From Plesiomonas shigelloides (GTDB lineage Bacteria > Pseudomonadota > Gammaproteobacteria > Enterobacterales > CAMTGL01): a DNA stretch of 64,000 bases. The position numbers and the translations under genes are program-made. The DNA lies in the NCBI RefSeq assembly GCF_900087055.1, contig NZ_LT575468.1:2483773-2547772 (forward strand), written 5' to 3'. This document shows positions 47,717-56,973 of the stretch, piece by piece. Position 1 is the stretch's first letter; the number at the start of each line of letters is the position of its first letter. The notes below the pieces were generated by a model, which saw only the letters and a program-made list of their open reading frames with translations, had not been told where the DNA came from and did not search any database.

Positions 47717-47777
47717 CGTAAACTTTTCAAGCCATTTTCGTAAAGAAAACATTACCCACTGTAAAGTAAATAATCCG
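47717..47777. promoter_or_regulatory. Three TyrR-type boxes upstream of aroF
   Basis: Three 18-bp sites begin CGTAAA (47717), CGTAAA (47739) and TGTAAA (47760). They are spaced 22 and 21 bp apart, on one face of the helix. Each keeps the TyrR invariants G at position 2 and C at position 17; right halves are weak. E. coli aroF also has three TyrR boxes. They lie between divergent aroF and btsS, about 150-210 bp before aroF. Confidence 0.6.
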
Positions 47778-47813
47778 GTAGAATAGACGGCCGGATAATC
47801 GGCGGGATTGGGC

Positions 47814-49526
47814 ATGGAAATTAATCATATCGAGTTGGTCTCATTGCTGTTGCAGCAGATGTGCGTTTATCTGGTGATCGCTTACCTATTAAGTCGCACC
47901 CCGCTGTTCACGCCACTGATGCAGGTTTCTGTCCGCCTGCCACACAAGATCATCTGTTATGTGATGTTTTCCGGCTTTTGTATTCTGGGCACCTATTTTG
48001 GTTTGCAAATTCAAGATGCGATTGCCAATACCCGCGCCATCGGCGCGGTGCTCGGCGGCTTGCTCGGCGGGCCGGTGGTGGGATTGGCCGTTGGTCTGAC
48101 GGGCGGTTTACATCGCTACAGCTTGGGGGGGTTTACCGATCTGGCCTGTGCTATCTCCACCACCTTGGAAGGATTACTGGGCGGGCTGGCACATCGCTAT
48201 CTGGTGCGCCGTGGCCACGGCGATTTGCTGTTTAACACCCTAGTGGTCTTCGCCATCACCTTGCTGGCCGAAATTGTGCAGATGGCGGTGATTTTGCTAG
48301 TGGCCAAACCTTACGCCGATGCCGAACGCTTAGTGCAACACATCGCTCTGCCGATGGTGATTGCCAACTCCACCGGAGCGGCCATGTTTATGCGCATCAT
48401 CCTCGATCGCAAAGCCATGTTTGAAAAATACTCCATCGCCTTTTCTGCCAAGGCGCTACGCATTGCCGAGCGCACCGTGGGCGTGCTGCTACAGGGGCTT
48501 AACCAACACACCAGCCAACAAATTGCCCAGACTATTTACGAAGAAATTGATGTGGGCGCCGTGGCAATTACCGACCGTGAAGTCCTGCTCGGCTTTATCG
48601 GCATTGGCGATGATCATCATCGCCCCGGCACCCCGATCACCTCACCGCACACCATGCAGGCGATTGCCGACAATGTGGTGGTGTACGCTGACGGTAACGA
48701 GCATCCGTATCGCTGCTCGATTGCCGCCGACTGCCGCTTAGGCTCATCGCTGGTGATCCCGCTGCGCGGTGAAGATGAACAGGTGATCGGCACCATCAAA
48801 CTGTATGAGCCGAAACGAAAGCTGTTCTCCTCCATCAACCGCACATTGGGAGAAGGGATCGCGCGTCTATTGTCGAATCAGTTACTGGCAGGCCGGTTGC
48901 AGCAGCAAAAACAGATGCTGGCACAAACCGAAATCAAATTGCTGCATGCGCAGGTGAACCCGCATTTTCTGTTTAATGCGTTGAACACCATTGCTGCCGT
49001 GATCCGGCGCAACCCGCAGCAAGCGCGGGACTTGGTACAATACCTGTCGACGTTTTTCCGTAAAAATCTCAAACGTGTCAGTGGCGATGTCAGCCTGCAT
49101 GACGAAATTGAGCATGTTACGGCCTACCTGCAAATTGAGTTAGCGCGTTTTGCCGATCGCCTGCAGGTAGAAATGGATATTCCGAGCGCATTGCATCACT
49201 GCCGCGTTCCAGCCTTTATCCTGCAGCCGATTGTGGAAAATGCCATCAAGCACGGTACCGCACACTCATTGGAAACTGGCCACATACGGATCAGCGCACG
49301 CCAAACGGAGCGCGGTCTGTTTTTGGCGGTAGAGGATAATGCAGGGCTGTTTTGCGCCGATAAGCGCAGTGATGGCCTCGGCATGAGCTTGGTGGATAAG
49401 CGCATTAAAGCGCGCTATGGCGAGGCTTACGGCGTCAGTACCGACTGCGAGCCGGAGCGTCGCACCTGCGTCACTTTACATTTACCCCGCGCCGAAGAAA
49501 CTGAGGAATGCGTATGCTCAGCGTAA
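47814..49526 (+). CDS. btsS: Sensor histidine kinase BtsS (pyruvate sensor, LytS family)
   Basis: This 570-residue kinase closely follows E. coli BtsS (YehU, 561). Segments LLLQQMCVYLVIAYLLS, TRAIGAVLGGLLGGPVVGL and HRYSLGG lie in the 5TM-LytS pyruvate-sensing membrane region (1-200). A GAF-like domain follows (AITDREVLLGFIGIGDDHH), then the kinase core with phospho-acceptor H384 in NPHFLFNALN and VENAIKHG in the ATP site. ATG 47814 is preferred over an in-frame TTG at 47808. It overlaps btsR by 13 bp. Confidence 0.95.
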   Translation: MEINHIELVSLLLQQMCVYLVIAYLLSRTPLFTPLMQVSVRLPHKIICYVMFSGFCILGTYFGLQIQDAIANTRAIGAVLGGLLGGPVVGLAVGLTGGLHRYSLGGFTDLACAISTTLEGLLGGLAHRYLVRRGHGDLLFNTLVVFAITLLAEIVQMAVILLVAKPYADAERLVQHIALPMVIANSTGAAMFMRIILDRKAMFEKYSIAFSAKALRIAERTVGVLLQGLNQHTSQQIAQTIYEEIDVGAVAITDREVLLGFIGIGDDHHRPGTPITSPHTMQAIADNVVVYADGNEHPYRCSIAADCRLGSSLVIPLRGEDEQVIGTIKLYEPKRKLFSSINRTLGEGIARLLSNQLLAGRLQQQKQMLAQTEIKLLHAQVNPHFLFNALNTIAAVIRRNPQQARDLVQYLSTFFRKNLKRVSGDVSLHDEIEHVTAYLQIELARFADRLQVEMDIPSALHHCRVPAFILQPIVENAIKHGTAHSLETGHIRISARQTERGLFLAVEDNAGLFCADKRSDGLGMSLVDKRIKARYGEAYGVSTDCEPERRTCVTLHLPRAEETEECVCSA

Positions 49527-50230
49527 TGATTGTCGACGACGAGCCACTCGCGCGCGCCGAATTGCGCGAGCTGCTGGCAGAACAAGCTCAACTGCACATC
49601 GTGGCCGAATGTGCCAATGCGGTCGAAGCGATGAGCGCCATCAACCAACATCAGCCCGATATTGTGTTTCTAGATATCCAGATGCCGCGGATCAGCGGGC
49701 TGGAAATGGTCAGCATGCTGGATAAAAACCGCATGCCGCACATCGTGTTTGTCACCGCCTTCGATGACTACGCCTTGCAGGCCTTTGAAGAGCAAGCCTT
49801 CGATTACTTGCTCAAGCCCATTGATCCGGCGCGGCTACAAAAAACCTTGCAGCGCCTGTATCAGGCCAGCGCGCCGCAGCCGCTCGTCTTACCTGAACCG
49901 ACACCGCCTCTGCGCCAAATTCCCTGTCAGGGTCACCAGCGCATCTTCTTTTTACATTTGGAAGAGGTGGAGTTCGCGCATACCGATCTGAGCGGAGTGC
50001 AAGTGGTGGCCCACCAACAAAGCGGCTATACCCCACTCTCACTCAAGGTATTGGAAGAAAAAACCCCACTGCTGCGCTGTCATCGCCAATATCTGGTCAA
50101 TCCTGAGCAAATCTGCGAGCTGCAATTTACGGATGCGGCGCAGGTCGATATTGTGACCCGTAGCGGACATAAAGTGCCGGTCAGTCGCCGTTATTTACGC
50201 GCAGTAAAAGATTATCTGAATATTCCGTAA
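49514..50230 (+). CDS. btsR: Response regulator BtsR (LytTR family)
   Basis: This 238-residue regulator has a receiver domain with phospho-site D54 (FLDIQMPRISGLEMV), KPID near residue 100, and a C-terminal LytTR DNA-binding domain (LRCHRQYLVNPEQI, VPVSRRYLRAVK). ATG 49514 is chosen because GAGGA lies seven bases upstream; ATG 49508 would touch that site. E. coli BtsR activates the pyruvate transporter gene btsT. Here a CstA-family gene with matching repeats lies next downstream. Confidence 0.95.
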   Translation: MLSVMIVDDEPLARAELRELLAEQAQLHIVAECANAVEAMSAINQHQPDIVFLDIQMPRISGLEMVSMLDKNRMPHIVFVTAFDDYALQAFEEQAFDYLLKPIDPARLQKTLQRLYQASAPQPLVLPEPTPPLRQIPCQGHQRIFFLHLEEVEFAHTDLSGVQVVAHQQSGYTPLSLKVLEEKTPLLRCHRQYLVNPEQICELQFTDAAQVDIVTRSGHKVPVSRRYLRAVKDYLNIP

Positions 50231-50405
50231 CTGTTTCTCTGTGATAAAACTCACATTCGCGGCATGTTATTTTAATGCCGCCACGTTTTTTCTGATATTA
50301 CGTTCAGTCTCAACATCAAATACAGTCAATATAAAAATGTGAACCATCTCATAATTATATTTATTCGCTCACCTTGATGTTTAAAACACTATTTCACAAT
50401 CGTCC

Positions 50406-50494
50406 ACCGCTTCCCCCCCCAAAAAAACCACTTAACGAATATAATTACCGCTTAAGCGCCAATATAACCTCTCAGCGTAAAAGCTGACCTATTC
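50406..50494 (+). promoter_or_regulatory. Phased array of BtsR-type direct repeats upstream of the CstA-family gene
   Basis: Direct repeats occur at 50406 (ACCGCTTC), 50427 (ACCACTTA), 50447 (ACCGCTTA), 50467 (ACCTCTCA) and, weaker, 50487 (ACCTATTC), with starts 21, 20, 20 and 20 bp apart. The published E. coli BtsR (YehT) motif, as I recall it, is ACC(G/A)CT(C/T)A in direct repeat with a 13-bp gap; the first pair here has exactly that gap. A C8A7 homopolymer run sits between the first two. Confidence 0.65.
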
Positions 50495-50519
50495 AACTTG
50501 ATATTGCGTAGAGTATAGC
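50492..50519 (+). promoter_or_regulatory. Possible promoter of the CstA-family gene
   Basis: TTCAAC (50492) and TATAGC (50514) are separated by 16 bp and overlap the last repeat of the array. Neither hexamer is strong, consistent with activator dependence. Confidence 0.4.
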
Positions 50520-50577
50520 TACCTCTTTGTACATTCCCCTTCAGTACATTCACCATAACAAAAAGAGTGAGTCAGGT

Positions 50578-52008
50578 ATGATCTGGTTTCTGTTGTGCGT
50601 CGGCATTTTGATTGCCGGTTATTTTATTTACGGTGCCATAATCGAGAAGATCTTTAATCCCCGTCCAGAGCGTCAAACGCCTGCACTGGCGATGCAAGAT
50701 GGTGTCGATTATGTCCCTATGTCCAATGCCAAAGTGTGGTTGGTTCAGCTGCTAAATATTGCCGGCGTCGGCCCTATCTTTGGCCCAATTCTGGGCGCGC
50801 TGTATGGTCCAGTCGCCATGTTGTGGATTGTGTTTGGCTGCATCTTCGCCGGTGCGGTGCATGATTACTTCTCTGGGATGCTGAGCGTGCGCGCCAACGG
50901 TGCATCAGTACCAACGGTGGTGGGTAATCATCTGGGTACTGTTGCCAAGCACTTCATGAATGCGTTTTCCATCATCCTGCTGCTACTGGTCGGCGTGGTG
51001 TTTGTACTGAGCCCTGCCAGCCTGCTTGGGGATTTGACCAGCTGGAGCGTGCCAATGTGGATTGCCATCATTTTTGGCTACTACATTCTGGCCACGGTCG
51101 TGCCGGTAGATAAGATCATTGGCCGCCTGTACCCTATTTTCGGCGCCCTGCTGCTGTTTATGTCGGCCGGTCTGCTGATTGGTTTGATGGTCAGCGACAA
51201 GCCGTTCTACAGCGCAGGAATGGACGTGTTCACCAACATGCATCCAACCGAGCTGCCATTGTGGCCACTGCTGTTCATCACTATCGCCTGTGGCGCTGTA
51301 TCCGGCTTCCACGCTACCCAATCACCACTGATGGCGCGCTGCATGCAAAATGAAAAGCATGGCCGCTTTATTTTCTACGGTGCGATGATCGGTGAAGGTG
51401 TGATTGCCCTGATCTGGTGTACGCTGGGTCTGAGCTTCTACGAAAGCAGCGACGCCTTAAATGCCACGCTGGCCAGCGGAGGCCCGGCCAAAGTGGTACA
51501 CGAAGTGTCTACCTCGCTGCTGGGAATGGTCGGTGGAGCACTGGCCGTGCTGGGTGTGGTGATCCTGCCGATTACCTCTGGTGATACCGCATTCCGCTCT
51601 GCACGTCTGATCATTGCTGACTTCTTGAAAATGCCACAAAAAGCCATCAGTAAGCGGATGCTGATTGCTCTGCCAATGTTCGTGCTGGGTTACATGATCA
51701 CCAAAACCGATTTCGATGTGATTTGGCGTTACTTCGGTTGGGCAAACCAGACTACTGCAATGATGATGCTGTGGACCGCCGCCGCTTACTTGCTGCGTCA
51801 CGGTAAATTCCACTGGGTCGCCACGGTTCCGGCCATGTTCATGACCGCCGTATGCTTTACCTATCTGGCCAATGCCAAGATCGGATTTAACCTGCCGATG
51901 GATATCTCGACCGTGATTGGTCTGGGCGCGACCGTGGCAGTAACGGTGCTGTTCTTCTTGAAGATCCGTCGCTGCGACAAAGCGATTGTGGCCGAGCAAA
52001 ACAGCTAA
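50578..52008 (+). CDS. CstA-family transporter, probable pyruvate/peptide permease
   Basis: This is a 476-residue membrane protein with a CstA core. Typical segments are QLLNIAGVGPIFGPILGALYGP, GAVHDYFSGMLSVRANG, GFHATQSPLMARCM and LPITSGDTAFRSARLIIADF. It is shorter than E. coli CstA or BtsT (about 700). The family moves pyruvate (BtsT, CstA) and possibly peptides. ATG 50578 is chosen at the conserved start MIWFLLC. Position after btsSR with BtsR-type repeats points to pyruvate uptake, which is inferred. Confidence 0.85.
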   Translation: MIWFLLCVGILIAGYFIYGAIIEKIFNPRPERQTPALAMQDGVDYVPMSNAKVWLVQLLNIAGVGPIFGPILGALYGPVAMLWIVFGCIFAGAVHDYFSGMLSVRANGASVPTVVGNHLGTVAKHFMNAFSIILLLLVGVVFVLSPASLLGDLTSWSVPMWIAIIFGYYILATVVPVDKIIGRLYPIFGALLLFMSAGLLIGLMVSDKPFYSAGMDVFTNMHPTELPLWPLLFITIACGAVSGFHATQSPLMARCMQNEKHGRFIFYGAMIGEGVIALIWCTLGLSFYESSDALNATLASGGPAKVVHEVSTSLLGMVGGALAVLGVVILPITSGDTAFRSARLIIADFLKMPQKAISKRMLIALPMFVLGYMITKTDFDVIWRYFGWANQTTAMMMLWTAAAYLLRHGKFHWVATVPAMFMTAVCFTYLANAKIGFNLPMDISTVIGLGATVAVTVLFFLKIRRCDKAIVAEQNS

Positions 52009-52050
52009 TCCGCTCTATCAGTAACATTACAGATAAAAAAATCGCCCCCA

Positions 52051-52081
52051 CAACAGCCGCCCTTGCGGCTGTTGTCATTTT
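52051..52081 (+). terminator. Intrinsic terminator after the CstA-family gene
   Basis: The perfect stem CAACAGCCGC-CCTT-GCGGCTGTTG is followed by a short T-rich tail. Confidence 0.8.
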
Positions 52082-52576
52082 AACGAAGGGATTCGATAGA
52101 AATAGCGAGAAAACATAACACACTGACTATTATTTGCGCATGACAACAATTATTTCACTCTTATTATCTACGCTTTATTAGCAAGACAATAACAGCCATA
52201 TTACGACAAGTATTCACGATAACGTTTAGACTCTCTTTTATTACCGGCTCTTGCTATGAGTTTCTTACTATTAGCTAATAGCCCGATTTATTCCGCCCTA
52301 TCGTTAATGATTCTCAGCACACCTTATTTATCGTCATTTCACTCACCATCGGTAAAGCATGTCTATTTCCCTGACAAAAGGCGCAATAGGTGTCACGAAT
52401 GGGAATTTTATTTACTCAGATCAATAAAACGGCAGATTATTTAATGCACATTCTGGTTCGGTGATCATTTCCTCAGATTTGTCCGATGAAATAGACGATG
52501 ATATCCCCGTGCAGATATTTTCTTTTTGTGTACCTATTAATTCACTCTAGTTAATTACTCAACAGGGATTGGTTTT
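52082..52576 (+). other. dcuB upstream region
   Basis: About 495 bp of AT-rich DNA without a gene. An FNR-like site with one good half (TTTACTCAGATCAA, 52411-52424) fits the anaerobic control known for dcuB but has mismatches in its left half. No confident promoter was picked. Confidence 0.35.
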
Positions 52577-53923
52577 ATGATTGCTTTGCAGTTTATAGTC
52601 GTACTGCTGTGCTTATTAGTTGGTACCCGCTTTGGCGGTATGGGACTGGGCTTAATCAGTGGTATTGGCCTGTTTATTTTATCCTTCGTCTTCGGCCTGA
52701 TGCCGGGCGAGCCGCCAGTGAGCGTTATGCTGACCATTTTGGCGGTTATTGGCTGTGCTTCCGTACTGCAAACCGCCGGCGGCCTGAACGTATTGATGCA
52801 ATACGCCGAGCGTCTGCTGCGCCGTCATCCACAATACATCACCATTTTGGCTCCGCTCACCACTTGGACTCTGACTTTCCTGTGCGGTACCGGCCACGTG
52901 GTGTACACCATGTTCCCCATCATCTCTGACATCGCGCTGAAAAAGAATATCCGTCCAGAGCGTCCAATGGCGGTAGCATCTGTCGCCTCACAGATGGCGA
53001 TTTGTGCCTCTCCTGTATCGGTAGCCGTGGTTTCTCTGCTCTCGATTCTGGCCGCCAAGCAAGGCATTGGTGAGCCTATCGGCATGCTGACCCTGCTGGC
53101 TATCTCCGTACCAGCCTCTTTGTGTGGTGTGATGGTCGCCGCACTGTGGAGCCTGCGCCGCGGTAAGGATCTGGATAAAGACCCAGAATTCCAAGCTAAA
53201 CTGCAAGATCCCAAGCAGCGTGAATTTATCTATGGCAGCACTGAAACCCTGCTGAACCAAACATTCCCGAAAGAAGCTTACTGGGCGACCGGTATTTTCT
53301 TCGCCGCCATTGCCGTGGTGGTGTTACTGGGTGCGTTTGATGGCCTGCGTCCTGAGTTTGTGCTGGAAAACGGCAAAACCAAGATGCTGTCAATGAACCT
53401 GGCGATCCAGATGATGATGCTGATTGCCGGTGCCATCATGCTGATGGTGTGTAAAGTCAAACCGGGTGAGATTGCCAACGGCGCAGTCTTCAAAGCCGGT
53501 ATGGTCGCGATTTTCTCGGTGTTCGGGGTTGCTTGGATGAGTGACACCTTCTTCCAAGCGCACATGGTGCAATTGAAAGACGTGTTGGCTGATGTCGTGG
53601 TTGCCCACCCGTGGACCTACGCACTGGTGCTGTTCCTCGTCTCCAAACTGGTAAACAGCCAAGCCGCTGCGCTGACCGCCATCGCCCCTATGGGTCTGGC
53701 GCTGGGTGTGGATCCGAAAATGATCGTGGCCTTCTTCCCGGCCTGTTACGGTTACTTCGTGCTGCCAACCTACCCAAGTGATCTGGCTTGCATCGGCTTT
53801 GACCGCTCCGGTACAACCCGCATCGGGAAATTCATTATCAATCACAGCTTTATTATTCCGGGACTGATTGGCGTAATTACCGCCTGTACAGTAGGCTTCT
53901 TACTAGTAGAGACCTTTTTATAA
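52577..53923 (+). CDS. dcuB: Anaerobic C4-dicarboxylate transporter DcuB
   Basis: This 448-residue inner-membrane antiporter exchanges fumarate or malate for succinate during fumarate respiration. Motifs TLTFLCGTGHVVYTMFPII, ALKKNIRPERPMAVASV, VSKLVNSQAAALTAIAP and LPTYPSDLACIGFDRSGTT match DcuB rather than DcuA, which has AGTGNISL at the equivalent place. It has no dcuS/dcuR or fumarase gene beside it in the window. Confidence 0.92.
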   Translation: MIALQFIVVLLCLLVGTRFGGMGLGLISGIGLFILSFVFGLMPGEPPVSVMLTILAVIGCASVLQTAGGLNVLMQYAERLLRRHPQYITILAPLTTWTLTFLCGTGHVVYTMFPIISDIALKKNIRPERPMAVASVASQMAICASPVSVAVVSLLSILAAKQGIGEPIGMLTLLAISVPASLCGVMVAALWSLRRGKDLDKDPEFQAKLQDPKQREFIYGSTETLLNQTFPKEAYWATGIFFAAIAVVVLLGAFDGLRPEFVLENGKTKMLSMNLAIQMMMLIAGAIMLMVCKVKPGEIANGAVFKAGMVAIFSVFGVAWMSDTFFQAHMVQLKDVLADVVVAHPWTYALVLFLVSKLVNSQAAALTAIAPMGLALGVDPKMIVAFFPACYGYFVLPTYPSDLACIGFDRSGTTRIGKFIINHSFIIPGLIGVITACTVGFLLVETFL

Positions 53924-53953
53924 CCGAGTGTGGTTTAGCGTTACATAATGTTA

Positions 53954-53981
53954 AAAGCCGGTCTCCTGACCGGTTTTTTTT
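53954..53981 (+). terminator. Intrinsic terminator of dcuB
   Basis: The stem AAGCCGGTC-TCCT-GACCGG is followed by eight T residues. Confidence 0.9.
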
Positions 53982-54014
53982 GCTATGTTGCCACAGCATA
54001 TTGAGGAGCAAAGT

Positions 54015-54404
54015 ATGCGACATCTGGTATGGCTTGGCTTACTGATTCTTACGCTGACGGGTTGTACCAACCGCTATATGGCCGAACAATGCCGAGCGGG
54101 CAATGCCGAGCTCATCGGACAACGCGATGCCCTATCCGGTCGGGCCGCACGTACCGCGCAAGATCTTGAAACGCTGTGCCAAAGACACACCGCTCCAATC
54201 AGTTTCACTGAGTACCAAAAAGGGTTTAATCAAGCACTCACCGGCATCTGCCGCAATGATGAACTGTTCCGCTGGGGCGCGCGTGGTCTTGCCTATCCGC
54301 AAGGATGTAACTCCTTGCCTGGCGCACAAGAGTATCAGCAAGCATGGCAGCGCGGCTGGGACTGGTGGGTTTCACAGATTGATTGGCAACCGTTTTGGGG
54401 CTAG
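54015..54404 (+). CDS. DUF2799-type lipoprotein
   Basis: This 129-residue protein has a lipoprotein signal ending LTGC (Cys18 after MRHLVWLGLLILTLTG). ATG 54015 has GAGGAG six bases upstream. Mature-region motifs include FTEYQKGFNQALTGIC and YPQGCNSLPG, with paired cysteines suggesting a disulfide. The YxxGxxxGL-like spacing resembles DUF2799 lipoproteins of enteric bacteria. Function is unknown. Confidence 0.7.
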   Translation: MRHLVWLGLLILTLTGCTNRYMAEQCRAGNAELIGQRDALSGRAARTAQDLETLCQRHTAPISFTEYQKGFNQALTGICRNDELFRWGARGLAYPQGCNSLPGAQEYQQAWQRGWDWWVSQIDWQPFWG

Positions 54405-54466
54405 CCCACTTCACTATAAGCTTCACAACGGGCTTTACCACACGCTTTACCACGGAGCACAGCAAT

Positions 54467-54916
54467 ATGAAAATTTATCAGGCAGCCGTACAAGATGCCG
54501 CGAAAGTAGCGCCATTATATGTACAATATCGTGAATTCTATCAAGTCGACCCAATGCCTGAACAAGCTCTGGCATTCATGCAAGCCCGTCTGCAATTTAA
54601 TCAATCCGTGATCTTTTACGCCGTCAATGATGCTGGCGAAGCGGTCGGCTTTGCCCAACTGTATCCTGCATTTTGCTCACTGCAGATGAAGCCGGTATGG
54701 TGGCTGTACGACCTGTTCGTGACCCCATCCGCACGTCGTCAAGGTGTTGGCGAAGCCTTACTGGCACGCTGCAAAGCGCTGGGTGAAGAAACTGACGCCG
54801 GTTATATCATGCTGCAAACCGCACATGACAACACCCGCGCCCAAAGCCTGTATGAAAAAGAAGGCTATATCCGCGATAACGAGTTCTACAGCTATAACCT
54901 GTGGCTGCAACACTGA
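54467..54916 (+). CDS. GNAT-family N-acetyltransferase
   Basis: This 149-residue protein has the GNAT fold. The acetyl-CoA loop is in LYDLFVTPSARRQGVGEALLARC (motif RRQGVG about residue 90), and the C-terminal NTRAQSLYEKEGYIRDNEF is typical. The substrate is unknown. ATG 54467 is preceded by GGAG. Before it lie four 12-bp imperfect repeats (54408-54455, CTTYACNAY-like). Confidence 0.85.
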   Translation: MKIYQAAVQDAAKVAPLYVQYREFYQVDPMPEQALAFMQARLQFNQSVIFYAVNDAGEAVGFAQLYPAFCSLQMKPVWWLYDLFVTPSARRQGVGEALLARCKALGEETDAGYIMLQTAHDNTRAQSLYEKEGYIRDNEFYSYNLWLQH

Positions 54917-54987
54917 TTATCAGCATCCACACCTTGCCTAGCGCTTCAGCACACAGGCTAAGACGCTAGGCAAAACACCGCATGCAA

Positions 54988-55047
54988 CAAAAAAGGCTTT
55001 GGACCACAGAGCGCACATACCTCGCCTTGGTCACAAAGCCTTTTTTA
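54988..55047. terminator. Bidirectional terminator between the GNAT and secreted-protein genes
   Basis: AAAAAAGGCTTTG...CAAAGCCTTTTTT form a long stem, extended by GGACCA/TTGGTC-like pairing, around a loop of about 20 nt. Confidence 0.75.
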
Positions 55048-55063
55048 TCACCTAACGTGATGT

Positions 55064-55438
55064 TTAATACACTTGCTGCCGCTCACAGCCTTTCGGAATT
55101 TGGGCGCTGAAAGATTCCACCTTAGACAGGCGGTATACACCGTCATAATCCTCAGCAAACTCGCCCTGCGGCACATCCTCCGTCACTTGCAACACCACAT
55201 AAATGGGCTGGTAAGGCTGATGCTTTTTCTTCATCACCTCCGCCGCCAACTGACGCAATGGCTGCAAACTGGCCTCATCCCCGTTTAACCAAAACACGCT
55301 CGGGTCATTGCATGGCTGGAAAGTTTCCACCCCTTCCCCCCACACATACATTCCCTGTACGGTGATCGGCTCTTCTGCCGCGTAGCTGCATGATGCGGAC
55401 AACGCCAACGTCACCGCAGCCAGAATTCGTTTAATCAT
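55064..55438 (-). CDS. Unknown small exported protein
   Basis: This 124-residue protein starts with a signal peptide (MIKRILAAVTLALSASCSYA, cut before AEEP). The mature part has VQGMYVWGEGVETFQPCNDP, a pattern reminiscent of small OB-fold envelope proteins such as the NlpE C-terminal domain, and two further cysteine-bearing ends (KGCERQQVY). That similarity is only suggestive. ATG 55438 has GAGG about ten bases upstream; GTG 55447 is less likely. A heptamer array lies about 110 bp upstream. Confidence 0.75.
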   Translation of the reverse strand: MIKRILAAVTLALSASCSYAAEEPITVQGMYVWGEGVETFQPCNDPSVFWLNGDEASLQPLRQLAAEVMKKKHQPYQPIYVVLQVTEDVPQGEFAEDYDGVYRLSKVESFSAQIPKGCERQQVY

Positions 55439-55546
55439 CTCCTGCACACCTCAATACTCACCCTGCGGGCTTGTCTATATTGATTGAGACAACAGAAATT
55501 GAAAAGGTTCAGCGCAAAAAATTTACGGGCCAAGCCAATAAAGTGC

Positions 55547-55649
<103 letters not shown>

Positions 55650-55767
55650 ACAGTAAGCCCCGCTCACTCCCAGCGCAAGCCACTTCCCCCCCTATCGGTG
55701 CAGTATCACAACTAAGTGTAATAGCGGGTAATAGCGAAAAAAACCGCTTAACCCCAAATCACAGGGA

Positions 55768-55799
55768 TAAAAAAAGCGGTCAGCTTTCGCCAACCGCTA
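55768..55799 (-). terminator. Terminator of the rpsP-rimM-trmD-rplS operon
   Basis: The minus strand has AGCGGT/ACCGCT around a 12-base loop followed by seven T residues, 40 bp after rplS. Confidence 0.8.
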
Positions 55800-55839
55800 T
55801 AAATAGTATGCACTATTTTGAGAACGTATCGCGCAGCGA

Positions 55840-56187
55840 TTAGTTCAGACGCTCTTTAATACGAGCAGACTTACCAGAACGCTCACGCAGGTAGTACAGT
55901 TTCGCTTTACGCACAGCACCACGACGCTTAACAGCAACGCTGTCGATCAGTGGAGAGTGAGTCTGGAACACACGCTCAACACCTTCGCCGTTGGAGATTT
56001 TACGTACGGTGAATGCAGAGTGCAGACCGCGGTTACGCTTAGCGATTACCACGCCCTCGAATGCCTGCAGACGCTTTTTGTCACCTTCAACAACCCAAAC
56101 CTGTACCACAACGGTGTCACCAGGACGGAACGCCGGTACGTTTTGTTTCAGTTGTTCTTGTTCCAGTTGCTTAATGATATTGCTCAT
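55840..56187 (-). CDS. rplS: 50S ribosomal protein L19
   Basis: This 115-residue protein at the subunit interface contains [34 protein letters not shown] and the C-terminal [21 protein letters not shown]. It is the last gene of the rpsP operon. Confidence 0.98.
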   Translation of the reverse strand: MSNIIKQLEQEQLKQNVPAFRPGDTVVVQVWVVEGDKKRLQAFEGVVIAKRNRGLHSAFTVRKISNGEGVERVFQTHSPLIDSVAVKRRGAVRKAKLYYLRERSGKSARIKERLN

Positions 56188-56220
56188 AATTCTCTCTTAA
56201 CCCTAGAATTAACTGAATCT

Positions 56221-56973
56221 TTAGTTCTGCTCACTGCCCTGATGTTCCTCTTGGAACTCAGTCAGGAGCACCGCTTGCTCGTCAGTCAGAGCTAGGCTTT
56301 CTAGAAGCTCAGGTCTTCTCAGCCAAGTACGGCCCAGCGACTGTTTTAATCGCCAGCGACGAATTTCTGCATGATTCCCCGATAATAAAACCGGCGGCAC
56401 TTGCATCCCATCTAATACCTCGGGCCGGGTATAGTGCGGACAGTCCAGTAACCCGTTCGCAAAGGAATCTTCCTCTGCGGACGCTTGATGGCCCAGAACA
56501 CCCGGAACAAACCGCGCGACTGCATCCAACAGCGTCATGGCAGGTAACTCACCGCCACTGAGAACGTAATCGCCGATTGACCATTCTTCGTCAACTTCGG
56601 TTTGGATCACGCGCTCATCTATGCCTTCGTAGCGACCACAAACCAGAATCAACTTCTCGTTCGTTGCCAGCTCACTCACACCAGACTGATCCAGTGTGCG
56701 TCCCTGAGGCGACAGATAGATTACCTTCGCCCCATCACCTGCAGCCGCTTTCGCTGCATGAATCGCATCCCGTAAGGGTTGCACCATCATCAACATGCCC
56801 GGCCCGCCCCCGAAAGGTCTGTCATCGACAGTGCGATGCCGGTCGTGCGTAAAATCGCGAGGATTCCAGCACTCAATGCTGAGCAGGCCATTTTTTACCG
56901 CTCGGCCGGTTACCCCGAAATCGGTCACTGTACGGAACATCTCAGGGAACAAGCTTACTATTCCTATCCACAT
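56221..56973 (-). CDS. trmD: tRNA (guanine-37-N1)-methyltransferase
   Basis: TrmD methylates G37 next to anticodons and prevents +1 frameshifts. ATG 56973 gives [13 protein letters not shown], as in E. coli; length is 250. The trefoil-knot SAM site includes [25 protein letters not shown] and [11 protein letters not shown]. The start region carries a 20-bp tandem duplication, so a second ATG TGG ATA lies upstream in another frame. Confidence 0.96.
   Translation of the reverse strand: MWIGIVSLFPEMFRTVTDFGVTGRAVKNGLLSIECWNPRDFTHDRHRTVDDRPFGGGPGMLMMVQPLRDAIHAAKAAAGDGAKVIYLSPQGRTLDQSGVSELATNEKLILVCGRYEGIDERVIQTEVDEEWSIGDYVLSGGELPAMTLLDAVARFVPGVLGHQASAEEDSFANGLLDCPHYTRPEVLDGMQVPPVLLSGNHAEIRRWRLKQSLGRTWLRRPELLESLALTDEQAVLLTEFQEEHQGSEQN

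Noticed and set aside
52411-52424. FNR box upstream of dcuB
   Set aside because: Only the right half matches well (ATCAA); the left half is TTTAC. Kept as a note within the intergenic entry, not called as a site.
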